A stretch of DNA of 64,000 nucleotides from Nemorincola sp044225795 (GCA_044225795.1 JBGAIF010000008.1:131334-195333); one strand, 5' to 3'; counted from the stretch's first letter, positions 35,525-46,400 are shown. Made by a program: numbers and translations. Notes: a model not told the origin generated them from the letters alone.

Positions 35525-36082
35525 TTAGAAATCGTCATCATCGTCGTCAAAACCTCCGCCGCCACCTTCTGAGAAGAAGCCGAGATCCTTGAAGTCGTCG
35601 TCCATATCGAAGTCGTCGTCCTTAGAAGATTTCTTCTTAGGCGCCTTGCTCTTCGATTTAGGCATATCAAACTCTTCAAATTCCTTGTCTATGTCGTAGT
35701 CATCCTCCTCTTCGGAACCATAATCATCATCATCGTCGTCATCAACGTCGTCGTCGTCGTCATCATCGTCATCATCGCTCTTGCTCTTTTTAGTAGCTGT
35801 CTTCTTAGACGCTGTCTTTTTCTTCGGCGCTTCATCTTCCTCATCATCGTCATCATCATCATCGTCATCGGCCTTCTTCTTCTTAGACGAGACAGGAGCA
35901 GACTTTTTAGAAGCGGCCTTCTTTGCAGCAGACTTCACCTCTTCTTCCTTATCATCATCGTCATCATCATTCAGCGCCTTTTTAGATCTGGAAGACGCTT
36001 TCTTAGGTGCCGGTGTTGCGCTTGCTTTAGCGGTCTTTTTGGTTGCGGCCTTTTTATCCGTATTTGATTTCATTGCGCTCAT
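35525..36082 (-). CDS. Low-complexity Asp/Lys-rich protein (185 aa)
   Basis: The sequence alternates basic stretches (KKAATKKTAKASATPAPKK; SSKKKK) with long aspartate runs (up to ten Asp) and ends in GFFSEGGGGGFDDDDDDF. It has no folded domain and no signal peptide. Basic Ala/Lys/Pro parts resemble histone H1-like tails, while the acidic runs resemble those of nucleolar or chaperone-type disordered proteins. It lies between purA (75 bp) and pabB (14 bp), all on the minus strand, so is probably cotranscribed. Function is unknown. The GAY/GAT and AAR codon runs make this locus prone to slippage and length change. Confidence 0.75.
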   Translation of the reverse strand: MSAMKSNTDKKAATKKTAKASATPAPKKASSRSKKALNDDDDDDKEEEVKSAAKKAASKKSAPVSSKKKKADDDDDDDDDEEDEAPKKKTASKKTATKKSKSDDDDDDDDDDVDDDDDDDYGSEEEDDYDIDKEFEEFDMPKSKSKAPKKKSSKDDDFDMDDDFKDLGFFSEGGGGGFDDDDDDF

Positions 36083-36157
36083 ACTTAGTGCCGTAAAATT
36101 TTAATAGTTTGATGAAATTGCCAAATTTTTTTCGTCGGAAAAAATATAATTTTTTTT

Positions 36158-37423
36158 TTAAGAAATCGCGAGCAACTGATCGCGGCCTGTACCATTGGAA
36201 ATATAAGCGATCTTAGTACCGAGATAATCCTCGACAAAGGAGCAATAATCTTTAAATACCTGTGGCAGTTGGTCGTATGTGGTGCAGGCGCTGATGGGCT
36301 TATCCCAGCCCGCAAAAGAAACATAGACCGGCTGTATATCGGCATCGCAGATATCGTAAGGCAGCTCGCGGGTCTCCCTGCCATCGGCCTTGTAAGCTGT
36401 AGCGGCCATAACAGGATTGAAATTGTCGAGTACGTCGGCCTTGGTCACGATGAGCCTGGTAACACCGCTGAGCATCACGGCATACCGCAGCGCCACAAGG
36501 TCTATCCAGCCACAACGGCGTGGCCTGCCGGTAGTAGCGCCAAATTCGGCACCGGCCTTCCGGAGCGCTTCTCCTGTTTCGTCGTGCAGTTCGGTAGGGA
36601 ACGGACCACCACCTACACGTGTACAATATGCCTTGGTGATACCATACACCTCCCCTATGCGCGAAGGGGCCACTCCGAGCCCGTTGCATACGCCGGCAGC
36701 TATGGTATTGGATGATGTAACGAACGGATAAGTTCCGAAATCCACATCGAGCATACTGCCCTGGGCGCCTTCTGCCAGTACCTTCCTACCAGCCTTCAAC
36801 TTTTCATCGAGCCAGTATTCCGCGTTCACTATCTGCAGTGTGCGTATATACTCCACTGCTTCGAAGAACGGCGCTTCCCAGGCTTTCCAATCTACCACAT
36901 TTTCATGCTGTGCCAGTATAGCGAGGTGCTTCTGGGTCAGCTTATCGTATTTCTCTTTAAAGTTCTTACTGAGTATATCTCCGACCCTCAAGCCATTGCG
37001 GCCTGTTTTGTCCATATAAGCCGGGCCAATGCCCTTGAGGGTAGATCCTATCTTATCTGCGCCCTTGGCAGCCTCTGACGCGGCATCCAGCGCACGGTGT
37101 GTAGGTAATATGAGGTGTGCCTTCTGCGATACGAACAGGCGGGTGAGCAGGTCGGGGCACAACGGTAATATCTTCTTTATCTCGGCATTAAGTGTCACAG
37201 GGTCTATCACTACACCATTACCAATAAGGTTGAGACAGTGCGGCTGAAATACCCCTGAAGGGATAGTATGCAATACCACTTTGGCGCCATTCACATATAA
37301 TGTGTGGCCGGCGTTGGGCCCGCCCTGGAAACGGGCAATGATGTCATATTTCTCGGCAAGATAATCCACTATCTTACCCTTGCCTTCATCTCCCCACTGC
37401 AAACCCAACAATACGTCGATCAT
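36158..37423 (-). CDS. purA: Adenylosuccinate synthase (421 aa)
   Basis: It catalyses the GTP-dependent joining of IMP and aspartate, the first committed step to AMP. The diagnostic N-terminus is LLGLQWGDEGKGKIVDYLA (GDEGKGK phosphate loop with the catalytic Asp), followed by RFQGGPNAGHTLYVNG (catalytic His), GKTGRNGLRVGD-like substrate loop, QGSMLDVDFGTYPFVTSSNT, and the C-terminal GTGRDQ. Length is typical. The ATG at 37423 is the only suitable start. The upstream 150 bp are A-rich and empty. Confidence 0.97.
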   Translation of the reverse strand: MIDVLLGLQWGDEGKGKIVDYLAEKYDIIARFQGGPNAGHTLYVNGAKVVLHTIPSGVFQPHCLNLIGNGVVIDPVTLNAEIKKILPLCPDLLTRLFVSQKAHLILPTHRALDAASEAAKGADKIGSTLKGIGPAYMDKTGRNGLRVGDILSKNFKEKYDKLTQKHLAILAQHENVVDWKAWEAPFFEAVEYIRTLQIVNAEYWLDEKLKAGRKVLAEGAQGSMLDVDFGTYPFVTSSNTIAAGVCNGLGVAPSRIGEVYGITKAYCTRVGGGPFPTELHDETGEALRKAGAEFGATTGRPRRCGWIDLVALRYAVMLSGVTRLIVTKADVLDNFNPVMAATAYKADGRETRELPYDICDADIQPVYVSFAGWDKPISACTTYDQLPQVFKDYCSFVEDYLGTKIAYISNGTGRDQLLAIS

Positions 37424-37573
37424 GAAAAAAAATTAGTTTTTTACCGTTCAAATCAAAAATCAAAAATAATAGGAAAACGAAAAAAATAAAAAAATAAAAA
37501 ACATGAAAAATGTTCACAAATAGCGCGAAATAGCTTATAAAGCCCACATGTCCTCTTCTAAATTCCGCATAGC

Positions 37574-38506
37574 TTATTCACGGCCTTTTTTATGATCGAA
37601 CCCCTGCAGCGTGGACATTATTTGCTGCATGGTTCGCTGGTAGTTGTTTGTAGAGCCATCGAGGAAAATGGTATTGCCCTGCCCGTTCTCCGCGAAATGC
37701 TTAATGGCATCTGTCCACATGGAGAATAATATATAAGAGGCATCGAGGTTGGCGGTCTCCATTTCCTTGGCCGCAGTAGCAAGGCCTTTTGCCACTTCCT
37801 CACGAAAGAGCGCCACGCCCTGGCCACGTAGCTGGGCGGCTATGCGTTCTGCCTCGGCAGATATCTTGATGGCATTGCCCTCGGCCTCAGCGGCCTTTGT
37901 TTTGGTGATGAGGAGGGTCTGGCCCTCGTTCTCAGCGGCGGCCTTCATATTATTAGATGCCACCACGCGCGACATGGACTTCATGATCTCCTCATCGAAA
38001 CTAATATCATTGATCTGCAGGTCGAGGAGGTGATACCCCCACCCTTCCAGTTGCTTATCGAGCTGCTCCTTTACATGCTGAATGATCTCTGTGCGCAGCA
38101 GCAGTATCTCAGATTGCTTCTTGGTAGCCACAAAAGCACGCACAGAGCCCTCTACCGAGCGAATCAGCGCCTGCATAAAGCTGCGGTCGTCCATGAACTT
38201 GAAAGCGACATTCTCAATGGTCGCAGTATCTTCATTGAGCACAGCATACAGTAACATGGCTGTAAAATAGACATTGGCCTGATCCTGGGAAATGGCCTGA
38301 AACTTTAGTTCCATTGACCTGTTCTGATAAGATATCCTTCTGAATATCTGCTCAATGAAGGGAATACGCATGTTGAGTCCCGGGCGCATGACCCTTCTGA
38401 ACTTTCCGAAAACTGTGGTCACTGCAACCGTGCCTGTCTGCACGGAAATAAAGCTCATAAATATGAGTGCCACAATGATGACCAGTAAAATATAACCGAA
38501 TTCCAT
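37574..38506 (-). CDS. SPFH/band-7 (stomatin-like) membrane protein (310 aa)
   Basis: An N-terminal membrane helix (ILLVIIVALIFMSFI) leads to a band-7 domain starting VQTGTVAVTTVFGKFRRVMRPGLNMRIPFIEQ and continuing RISYQNRSMELKFQAIS and WGYHLLDLQINDISFDEEI. The end is a long Ala/Glu-rich coiled coil (KTKAAEAEGNAIKISAEAERIAAQL) typical of oligomer-forming SPFH proteins. These form ring-like membrane scaffolds and often modulate membrane proteases such as FtsH, whose gene lies about 11 kb away. No NfeD-type partner is beside it. It diverges from the IPExxxVDY gene. Confidence 0.9.
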   Translation of the reverse strand: MEFGYILLVIIVALIFMSFISVQTGTVAVTTVFGKFRRVMRPGLNMRIPFIEQIFRRISYQNRSMELKFQAISQDQANVYFTAMLLYAVLNEDTATIENVAFKFMDDRSFMQALIRSVEGSVRAFVATKKQSEILLLRTEIIQHVKEQLDKQLEGWGYHLLDLQINDISFDEEIMKSMSRVVASNNMKAAAENEGQTLLITKTKAAEAEGNAIKISAEAERIAAQLRGQGVALFREEVAKGLATAAKEMETANLDASYILFSMWTDAIKHFAENGQGNTIFLDGSTNNYQRTMQQIMSTLQGFDHKKGRE

Positions 38507-38610
38507 AGGATGTAATTTTTCTGAAAATTACGCACAGATTTCCAAAGTATGATGAACAAAATAATAACTGTCCACACAAGGACAGAACGGAAGAAATTAC
38601 ATTAAATCGC

Positions 38611-38618
38611 TATTTTTG
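38611..38618 (+). promoter_or_regulatory. -7 box very close to the IPExxxVDY gene start
   Basis: TATTTTTG is a perfect TAnnTTTG match that ends only 6 bp before the ATG at 38625. If used, transcription would begin at or about the start codon, so the mRNA would be nearly leaderless. Confidence 0.45.
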
Positions 38619-38624
38619 GTCTTT

Positions 38625-39059
38625 ATGGCAAAACTGGTATTGGATACCGCAGCCATGCGGGATGATTTTTTTGACGAGGCGGCATTCGTCGGTATCGTAT
38701 CCGCGGAGCCTGCTTACCGGTTCTGCTGGTTGCTGAACAACCATTTTGATATCAACTTTATCCGTGATCCGGAGCAGAACGTATCGTTCCTGAAAAAGGA
38801 GAACAAGTTTCATTTCCAGGTATATCAATGCCATCTCCCGAACAGCTTTCATAAATATCTTCTATATAAATTGAAGGACGGAGGAGAGTCCCTGCTGCCT
38901 GAGATCAGGCAAATGGATTACCTGTGGCTGATACAAACGGCAAACTCGGAGGCGGACGCTGCCAGGATAGCCGGAGAGTTGAAGAATATTCCCGAGGTTC
39001 AACTGACACAAATACTCTCTATCGGGCAACTAAAGAGCGCCAACAACCTGCTGGTATAA
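38625..39059 (+). CDS. IPExxxVDY family protein (144 aa)
   Basis: The signature appears as LPEIRQMDYLWLI (103-115), fitting the family's I/LPE-x3-V/M-DY block. The N-terminal AKLVLD opening and FVGIVSAEPAYRFCWLLNN are also typical. The family is small, cytosolic and nearly confined to Bacteroidota; its function is unknown. The ATG at 38625 was chosen over an upstream TTG because family members begin with the MxKxxLD strand. Confidence 0.88.
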   Translation: MAKLVLDTAAMRDDFFDEAAFVGIVSAEPAYRFCWLLNNHFDINFIRDPEQNVSFLKKENKFHFQVYQCHLPNSFHKYLLYKLKDGGESLLPEIRQMDYLWLIQTANSEADAARIAGELKNIPEVQLTQILSIGQLKSANNLLV

Positions 39060-39162
39060 CGAGGATGTCAATAGCCATTAACTATAATATGAAGGCAGAA
39101 AATCACTTCCGTCACCCTGATAATCATTCACATTAATTAACTGCCGTGACGCTCAAAAAAAC

Positions 39163-39191
39163 TTGTAAACTGGCAAGTTTTGCTATTTTTG
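39163..39191 (+). promoter_or_regulatory. Promoter of the DUF2723 gene
   Basis: TTG (39163-39165) and TATTTTTG (39184-39191) are separated by 18 bp, close to the Bacteroidota -33/-7 arrangement, 20 bp before the ATG. Confidence 0.6.
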
Positions 39192-39211
39192 TCGGCATCT
39201 AATTTCATATC

Positions 39212-42200
39212 ATGAACTATCGTAAGATCAATAACATTGTCGGCTGGATAACAGGTGGCATTGCACTGTTTGTTTATCTCAAGACCATGGAACCCACTGT
39301 GAGCTTCTGGGATTGTGGTGAGTTCCTATCCTGTGCCTATAAACTGGAAGTTGGCCACTCGCCGGGCGCACCTTTCTTTATGATCCTTCAGCGATTATTC
39401 GCATTATTTGCCGGCGGAACAACTACGGGTGGCCCTTCGACAAATGCAGCTCTGTTCATTAACGCCCTTTCGGCCGTTATGAGCGCCCTGACGATCCTGT
39501 TCCTTTTCTGGACGATAACGCACCTGGCCAAAAAACTTGTATCTGCTAAGGGCATGGAGCCCAACCAAAACCAGGTAATGCTGATCATGGGGGCAGGCCT
39601 GGTTGGCGCACTTGCTTACACTTTTTCTGATACCTTCTGGTTCTCTGCCGTGGAAGCGGAAGTTTATGCTACATCTTCATTCTTTACCGCACTTACTTTC
39701 TGGGCAATCCTGAAATGGGAAGATGTGGCTGATAATAAATACGCAGACAGGTGGATAGTACTGATCGCCTACCTGATAGGCCTGTCTGTGTGTGTGCACT
39801 TGCTGAACTTGCTGGCTATACCTGCAGTGGCTATGGTTTACTATTTCAAACGTTACGAAGCTACCACAAAGGGAACTATCATTGCCTTCCTCGCTGGTTG
39901 CGTTGTACTGGCTTTCGTTCAATTCGGTGTGATACAATATATACCGCGTATAGCCTCCAGCTTTGACCTAATGTTCACCAATAGTTTCGGGATGTCATTT
40001 GACACGGGCGCTATAGTATTCCTGGTAATTGTTGCCGGTTTGCTGGTGTTCCTGTTGTTCTTTGCCAAAAAGAAGAACAACCGCCTGCTTCACACCGGTG
40101 TATTGTCTGTCATATTTATCATCATAGGTTACTCTTGTTACCTCACGGCCATCATTCGCTCCAGGGCGGATGTTCCGATCGATATGACCAACCCGGACAA
40201 CCCGATGAGCTTCCTGGATTATGTAAACCGTGAGCAATTCGGACAACAGCCGTTGCTTTTCGGACCATATTACACAAACACATATACTGCTCTCGACACT
40301 TCGAAGAAGCTGTATATGCAGACTAAAGTAAATGGCAAGGACTACTACCAGCAGGTAGGCACCAAAACAGACGTGATCTACGGAACTGATGTTAACGGTG
40401 TAAGCCAGAGCCATTTCTTCCCCCGTATATACGATGGTAACGATCAGAACCATGTGAATTTTTACCGTAGTTTCCTGGGGCTTGGCAAGAACGACGAGCC
40501 GACTTCGGTGGACAACCTGAAATATTTCTTCACTTACCAAATGAACTGGATGTGGTTCCGCTTTTTCATGTGGAACTTTGCAGGCAGACAGAATGATATG
40601 GAAGGCCAGCTGGACCCGCAAAGGGGTAACTGGATATCCGGAATACCTTTCATAGACAGGATGCGCGGACTTGGCGATGTTGATGGCATGGGTTCAGGCT
40701 ATGCCGACAGCGATGCTCACAACAAACTGTATATGCTGCCTTTCATTTTGGGTATACTGGGTATCATTTACCAGTTCAACCGAAACAGGCAGGACGGCAT
40801 TGTTGTATTAACACTGTTTTTCTTCACCGGTTTAGCCATTGGTATATACCTCAATATGCCACCTTTGCAGCCTCGTGAACGAGATTACGCCTTTGCAGGT
40901 TGTACCTATACTTATGCGATCTGGATAGGTTTGGGTGTGCTTATGGTACATAAGTGGTTCTCGAAGCTACTCAATGGCCCCGGGGCTATTGTCTCTGCAA
41001 CGGCCGTATGCCTCCTTGCCGCACCGGTACTTATGGCCAAGGAAGAATGGAATGATCACGACCGTTCTAAAAAGACCCTGGCACGAGCTGTAGCTTATAA
41101 CACGCTCTCATGTTGCCCTCAAAATGCTGTCCTGTTTACATTTGGAGACAACCAGACCTACCCATTGTGGTATATACAGGAAATAGAAGGGTTCCGTAAA
41201 GATGTTCGTATCATCAATACAAGCTTACTTGGTATTGACTGGTATGTAGATCAGCTCAATTACAGAACTAATGACGCTGATGCTGTGCCTATGATATGGA
41301 AGAAGGACGACTACATGGGTGATCATCATAACTACATGATGTACAATAAGAATGCACAACTGCCACAGGATAAGTTCTTTAGCATCGTGGATATCTGCAA
41401 TTTCATGATCAGCAAAGACCCTGCTAATATGGCATCAAGAGGTGGTGAGGAAATGATCAACTACATGCCTACCCGCAACTTCTATGTGCCATCTCTGAGC
41501 AAGGACGAGCTGGTAAGCCGTGGCTTGCTGAAAGCACAGGATACAGCACGTGTCACTACCGACATGAAGTTTGTTTATCCTAAGACAACCGCATACAAGA
41601 ACGACCTGGCCATTCTGAACATTATTGCCGCGGTAGCAAGAGACGGATGGAAACGCCCGTTGTGTTTCGATGCCGGCCTCAGGCAGGGCGATTATGGCGG
41701 AACAGGTGAATTCATGCATATGGAGGGACTTGTTTACCACCTGATTCCTTATAAATATACTGATGCGCAGAAGGTGAATCCACAACTGCTCGGCTCTATT
41801 GATGCCGACAAGAGTTACGATCTGTTCATGAACAAATTTGTATGGGGCGGCGCAGAACGTAACGATGTATACTATGATGAACCAAACCGTCATGAATTTG
41901 TTACCTACCGCATGGATGCATCATTCCTTGCCAACGAACTGGTGGCACAAGGCAAAAAAGACCAGGCTGTGAGAGTACTGGACAAGGTAATGTCCAACAT
42001 CTCTGAACACTCTTACTACTACGATTACACCGCTTATTTCATTGCTTCGGGATATTATCGTGCCGGCGCGCTGGATAAAGGCAATGAACTGGCAAAGAAA
42101 ATAGTGAGAAATGCTGAAACAAGCCTGAAGTGGATGATGACCCTGCCTGCTGACGAAAAGAATGTGATGGGTGACGATGCCAAGCAGAGCTTCCAGATCA

Positions 42201-42340
42201 TTCAGCAGCTAAGCGCACTGTCCTACCAGGCGGGCGATTCAGTGATCGCCAAACAGTTCTATGATAAGATCCAGACACTTGGGCCAAATTTCAAAGAATT
42301 ACTGAGCCAGCGTTCGTCCCCGGGCGAAGCCGATGAATAA
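39212..42340 (+). CDS. DUF2723 GT-C protein O-mannosyltransferase-like (1042 aa)
   Basis: The N-terminus (GWITGGIALFVYLKTMEPTV then SFWDCGEFLSCAYKLEVGHSPGAPFF) is the DUF2723 signature; the WDCGEF acidic motif is the probable catalytic site of this GT-C fold, shared with eukaryotic TMEM260 O-mannosyltransferase. About 12 membrane helices occupy residues 1-650, then a large periplasmic C-terminal part with TFGDNQTYPLWYIQE and helical (TPR-like) repeats to the end. In Bacteroidota such enzymes are thought to glycosylate exported proteins, which would suit the many T9SS cargo proteins here (inference). It is followed by a bidirectional terminator. Confidence 0.88.
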   Translation: MNYRKINNIVGWITGGIALFVYLKTMEPTVSFWDCGEFLSCAYKLEVGHSPGAPFFMILQRLFALFAGGTTTGGPSTNAALFINALSAVMSALTILFLFWTITHLAKKLVSAKGMEPNQNQVMLIMGAGLVGALAYTFSDTFWFSAVEAEVYATSSFFTALTFWAILKWEDVADNKYADRWIVLIAYLIGLSVCVHLLNLLAIPAVAMVYYFKRYEATTKGTIIAFLAGCVVLAFVQFGVIQYIPRIASSFDLMFTNSFGMSFDTGAIVFLVIVAGLLVFLLFFAKKKNNRLLHTGVLSVIFIIIGYSCYLTAIIRSRADVPIDMTNPDNPMSFLDYVNREQFGQQPLLFGPYYTNTYTALDTSKKLYMQTKVNGKDYYQQVGTKTDVIYGTDVNGVSQSHFFPRIYDGNDQNHVNFYRSFLGLGKNDEPTSVDNLKYFFTYQMNWMWFRFFMWNFAGRQNDMEGQLDPQRGNWISGIPFIDRMRGLGDVDGMGSGYADSDAHNKLYMLPFILGILGIIYQFNRNRQDGIVVLTLFFFTGLAIGIYLNMPPLQPRERDYAFAGCTYTYAIWIGLGVLMVHKWFSKLLNGPGAIVSATAVCLLAAPVLMAKEEWNDHDRSKKTLARAVAYNTLSCCPQNAVLFTFGDNQTYPLWYIQEIEGFRKDVRIINTSLLGIDWYVDQLNYRTNDADAVPMIWKKDDYMGDHHNYMMYNKNAQLPQDKFFSIVDICNFMISKDPANMASRGGEEMINYMPTRNFYVPSLSKDELVSRGLLKAQDTARVTTDMKFVYPKTTAYKNDLAILNIIAAVARDGWKRPLCFDAGLRQGDYGGTGEFMHMEGLVYHLIPYKYTDAQKVNPQLLGSIDADKSYDLFMNKFVWGGAERNDVYYDEPNRHEFVTYRMDASFLANELVAQGKKDQAVRVLDKVMSNISEHSYYYDYTAYFIASGYYRAGALDKGNELAKKIVRNAETSLKWMMTLPADEKNVMGDDAKQSFQIIQQLSALSYQAGDSVIAKQFYDKIQTLGPNFKELLSQRSSPGEADE

Positions 42341-42351
42341 GGTACATAACA

Positions 42352-42374
42352 AAGGGCTCCCAATGGGAGCCCTT
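42352..42374. terminator. Bidirectional terminator between DUF2723 and the RND adaptor gene
   Basis: A perfect 10-bp stem (aagggctccc / gggagccctt) with an aat loop stands between two convergent stop codons (42340 and 42391). Confidence 0.8.
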
Positions 42375-42390
42375 CTTGTATCTGCGCCGT

Positions 42391-43473
42391 CTATTTATTC
42401 AGCCTTATGCCATTCTTTATCTGGTAAGACGCATTTACAACAACCGGTGCTCCATCAGCAATGTTCCCGAAGACCTCTACAGAATCTTCTCCTTCATTTC
42501 CCGGAGATACATCCACCCATCGGGTCATGCCGCTATCCAATGCAACTACATATTTTTTCTCGGTAGTGGTCACCACGGCGGTACGTGGCAATACAAACGC
42601 ATTGGCGTGGCCCCTTGTTGACAGTGTCACCTCTGCATACATACCCGGCTTCAGGGTATTTCCGGTATTCTGCACGTCAATCTCCACGGTCTCGGCACGG
42701 AAGCTGTTACTGAGACTGCCTGAAGAACGGGAAACGGCACCTGAGAAATCTTTCCCGGGGATCGCGTTAACGCGGTAACTGACGTTATCTCCATCCTTAA
42801 CCTGAGCGGCATACTGCTCCGGCACATCCACCACCAGGCGCAACCTCGATAGCTGCTGCAACACGAGCATAGGCTTGCTCTGCGTACCAGGGCCGGCAAG
42901 CGCACCGGGGTGAATGTTTCGCTCGGTGATCACCCCATCAAAAGGAGCAATAATGGTCAAATAAGCCTTCTGGCTTTCCTGTGCCTGGTAGCTGGCATAT
43001 TCACTCTGCGCCAGCGCACTGTCTGCATGCATCTTGGTAGCCGCGGCATCCAGGTCGAAGGGAGAGATAGTGCCGGGAGTCTTGCTTGTCTCCAGCAGGC
43101 GGTAGTACCTGTCCTTACTCGTTGCATAGGTCGCCATGGCCTGCGTATATCTTAGCTGCACCGCCATTACCTGCTGCTCTATCTCGGGAGCTTCAAGGCG
43201 TGCCAGCACCTGCCCCTTCTTCACCAGGCTACCCCTGTCCACATTTACCTCCCTGATAAAACCGCTTACTTTAGGAAAAAGCTGGACAAACTCGAAAGGT
43301 TGCAAAACGCCCGGCAATTTCACCTTGCCGCTGATCTCCCTGAGCCTGGGAACCATAGTTGTGTAGGCCGCCTGAACGGTCTGTTCCTGAATTTTCTTCT
43401 CTTCCTGCTTATCTCCGCAGGATGCCATGAACAATACAGCCGTTAAAAGAAGATATTGTGGTTTATGATTCAT
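42391..43473 (-). CDS. RND efflux periplasmic adaptor (membrane fusion) lipoprotein (360 aa)
   Basis: The lipobox LFMASC anchors it to the inner membrane. The middle shows the adaptor hairpin and the paired lipoyl half-motifs: GFIREVNVDRGSLVKKGQVLARLEAPE and later LTIIAPFDGVITERNIHPGALAG. Beta-barrel and membrane-proximal segments follow (LVVDVPEQYAAQVKDGD; GMYAEVTLSTRG; GNIADGAPVVVNA). It links the inner-membrane pump to the outer-membrane channel. Its start overlaps the end of the pump gene by 11 bp, so the two are translationally coupled. Substrate is not determined. Confidence 0.93.
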   Translation of the reverse strand: MNHKPQYLLLTAVLFMASCGDKQEEKKIQEQTVQAAYTTMVPRLREISGKVKLPGVLQPFEFVQLFPKVSGFIREVNVDRGSLVKKGQVLARLEAPEIEQQVMAVQLRYTQAMATYATSKDRYYRLLETSKTPGTISPFDLDAAATKMHADSALAQSEYASYQAQESQKAYLTIIAPFDGVITERNIHPGALAGPGTQSKPMLVLQQLSRLRLVVDVPEQYAAQVKDGDNVSYRVNAIPGKDFSGAVSRSSGSLSNSFRAETVEIDVQNTGNTLKPGMYAEVTLSTRGHANAFVLPRTAVVTTTEKKYVVALDSGMTRWVDVSPGNEGEDSVEVFGNIADGAPVVVNASYQIKNGIRLNK

Positions 43474-46400
43474 TGTTTGTGTGTTTGAGCGTTATCGATT
43501 TTTTTGTTTTCAACCAGGCATAGCACTGGGGAACGATGAATAATGCGGCAAATGTGGATGCAATAAGGCCTCCTATCACAGCACGCCCGAGCGGCGCTGT
43601 CTGATCTCCGGCCTCTCCGAGCCCGCTTGCCATTGGAATCATACCGGCCACCATTGCCAGACTGGTCATCAATATGGGCCTCAACCTTATAGACGCGCTT
43701 ACCGTTGCCGCCTTTACCATATCATATTGATATTCTCCGGCCAGTTTCTCTGCGTTGGTAACTATAAGGATAGAATTGGCTACAGATACCCCGGTGGACA
43801 TGATGATACCCATGTATGATTGCAGGTTCAGTGTACAACCTGTCATGAGGAGCACAACTAAGGAACCCAACAGCACTGCCGGAATAGTGCACAGCACAGC
43901 TAAGGAGGTGCTGAATGACTCATAATTCGCTGCCAGAAGCAGGAATATGATCGCAATGGCAAACAATAAGCCACTTTGTAAGCTATCCAGTGTCTCCTTC
44001 AGCAGACTCGACATGCCCCGCACATCTGCAACCAAACCCTTTGGCGGCGCACCCAATGTGTGAATAGCTTTGTTCACAACGTCAGTGGCGCTTTGCAGGT
44101 CTTTCTTATAAAGGTTCGCGTTTACTGTCACATACCGCCTTGGCCCTGTGCGGTCATATTCGCCTGCCATTGTATCTATTCTGAATGTAGCGATATCCTG
44201 AAGTACAGGCGACGACCGACCACGTATCAGTGGTATCTCTTTCAGTTCTTCTAAGTTATCCATGATGTACTCCGGGACCTGCGCCTGAACCTGGAAGGTG
44301 TATGCCGACCTCTCATCGAGCCATTGGTTCTTTTCGGTAAAACGGGAGGATGAGGTCACAGCAGTGACCGAACGGGCAACTTCTGCCACGTTCAGGCCCA
44401 TTTGTGCTGCCTTGGCACGATCTATGGTAATGCAGATAGAAGGGCAATTAAGGGGCTGCTGTATCTGCACATCTCTCAGGAAGGAAACTTTACGTAATTC
44501 CCCTGTAAGCCTGTCGGCATAATCCTTGATCTCATCCATATTCTTTCCGGCAACCCGCACCTCGATCGGGGTTGCAGCACCCTGACTCATCACTTTTTCG
44601 GTCAGGTCTATCGGTTCAAATGACACCCGAACTGAAGGAAATGTTTTCCGGATCACGGCTCTCACCTGGTCCTGAAAACGATCTTTGTCCACTTTGTATC
44701 CCTCATCGAGCTGCACCTGCAATGTCGCTTCATGCGTACCGCTATTGAACACGTACAGATTAAGCGTGCCGTAAGTACTCGGTACAAGGCCGATATAGGC
44801 TGAGCTAATGGCTACATGATTGCCGGTAAGGCTGTCGAGCAGACCAAGGACATCATGCACCATATCTTCAGACCGTTCCAGCCGTGTGCCATCAGGCAGC
44901 CGCAACCGCAACTGGTATTGTCCGTTGTTCGACTTAGGTAAAAGGTCCTTGCCTATCCATAAGAATGATAGCGATGTAAGTACCAATACGATAAAAAGGT
45001 AAAGGCTCACATTTCTTTTCCTCTTTCTCATCATTTTTTGCAGGGCGGCCAGAAACCTGACCTTCACCCGCTCAAAAAGATCATTTTTCTCCGGCTCAGC
45101 CCGCTCCATATGCATATGTACAAAGACCTCTTCCACTTCTTGTGTATTCAGCGCAAGACCTGCATGTGCATGATGAGCCCCATGCCGATACTTGTATTCT
45201 TCTGCTTTCAGCCACTTGTCGGCCAAGACAGGAACAAGGCTCTGGGCCAGCAGGAATGATATGATCATGGCAAAACCTATAGCCAGCGACAGTGGCAAAA
45301 AGAGTGCCTTGGGCACTCCCTGCATTATAAAAGAAGGAGCGAACACGGCAATGATGCACAAAAGAATAAGAAACAATGGAAACGCGATCTCCGTGCATGC
45401 ATCGAAAACCGCCTCCCGCATCTTTTTCCCCATCTCCAGGTGCTGATGTATATTTTCAATGGTCACCGTGGCCTGATCCACAAGGATACCTATCGCCAGT
45501 GCCAGACCGCTCAAAGTCATGATATTAATGGTCTGGCCAGCAGCTTTCAGACACAGAACGGCTACAAGAATGGATATTGGGATCGTGATCACAACGATCA
45601 GGCAGCTACGCCAGTCTTGTAAGAACAATAACACGACAAGTCCCGTTAATATGGCCCCCAATATCCCTTCTGTCACCAGGCTCTTTACCGCATTGATCAC
45701 AAATACAGACTGGTCAAAGTCGTACGATATTTTTATATCATCAGGCAGGAGACTTTGCATTTCCGGCATCTTTGCCCGTAGCTTTTGCACTACATCCCAG
45801 GTAGATGCGCTCCCCGTCTTCACCACGGGAATATATACAGAGCGCTTGCCATTCACAAGGGCATAACCTACGGTAACATCCGCAGCGTCCTGTACCGTGG
45901 CCACGTCTTTCACCTGGATCATACTAGCGGCATCAGCCCGCAAGGGTATATCGCCGAAATCAGCAACTTCCTTCTCGAGTGAGTTGAGTCGCGTCATGTA
46001 GATGGTATTACCGATCCTTGTATTTCCGGACGGGGTCATGGTATTGTTCTTAGCTATCGCATTCACGATCTCATCCGGGGTAAGATTGTAACCCCTCATC
46101 CTTGATGGGTCAATATTGATGACCACCGTGCGCGAATTAGACCCGACCGGAGGAGGAGCCGACAACCCCGGAACTGTGGCGAACAAAGGCCGCACCTTGG
46201 TCACTGCCTGTTCGTGAATTTCATCCAACGTCTTATCGGGACTACTAAACACGAGCTCTCCCACCGGCAAAGAGGATGCATCGAAACGTATGACCTGCGG
46301 TGGCAGGGCTCCGGGAGGAAAGAACTTCATAGCCCTGTTCACCTGCAAGGCTACCTGAGCTGAAGCCTCTGCCATATCAGCAGTCTCAAAAAAAGTAAGC

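Noticed and set aside
36085..36384. 99-codon minus-strand frame overlapping the 3' part of purA
   Set aside because: It lies inside the well-supported purA frame in another phase and has no family resemblance.
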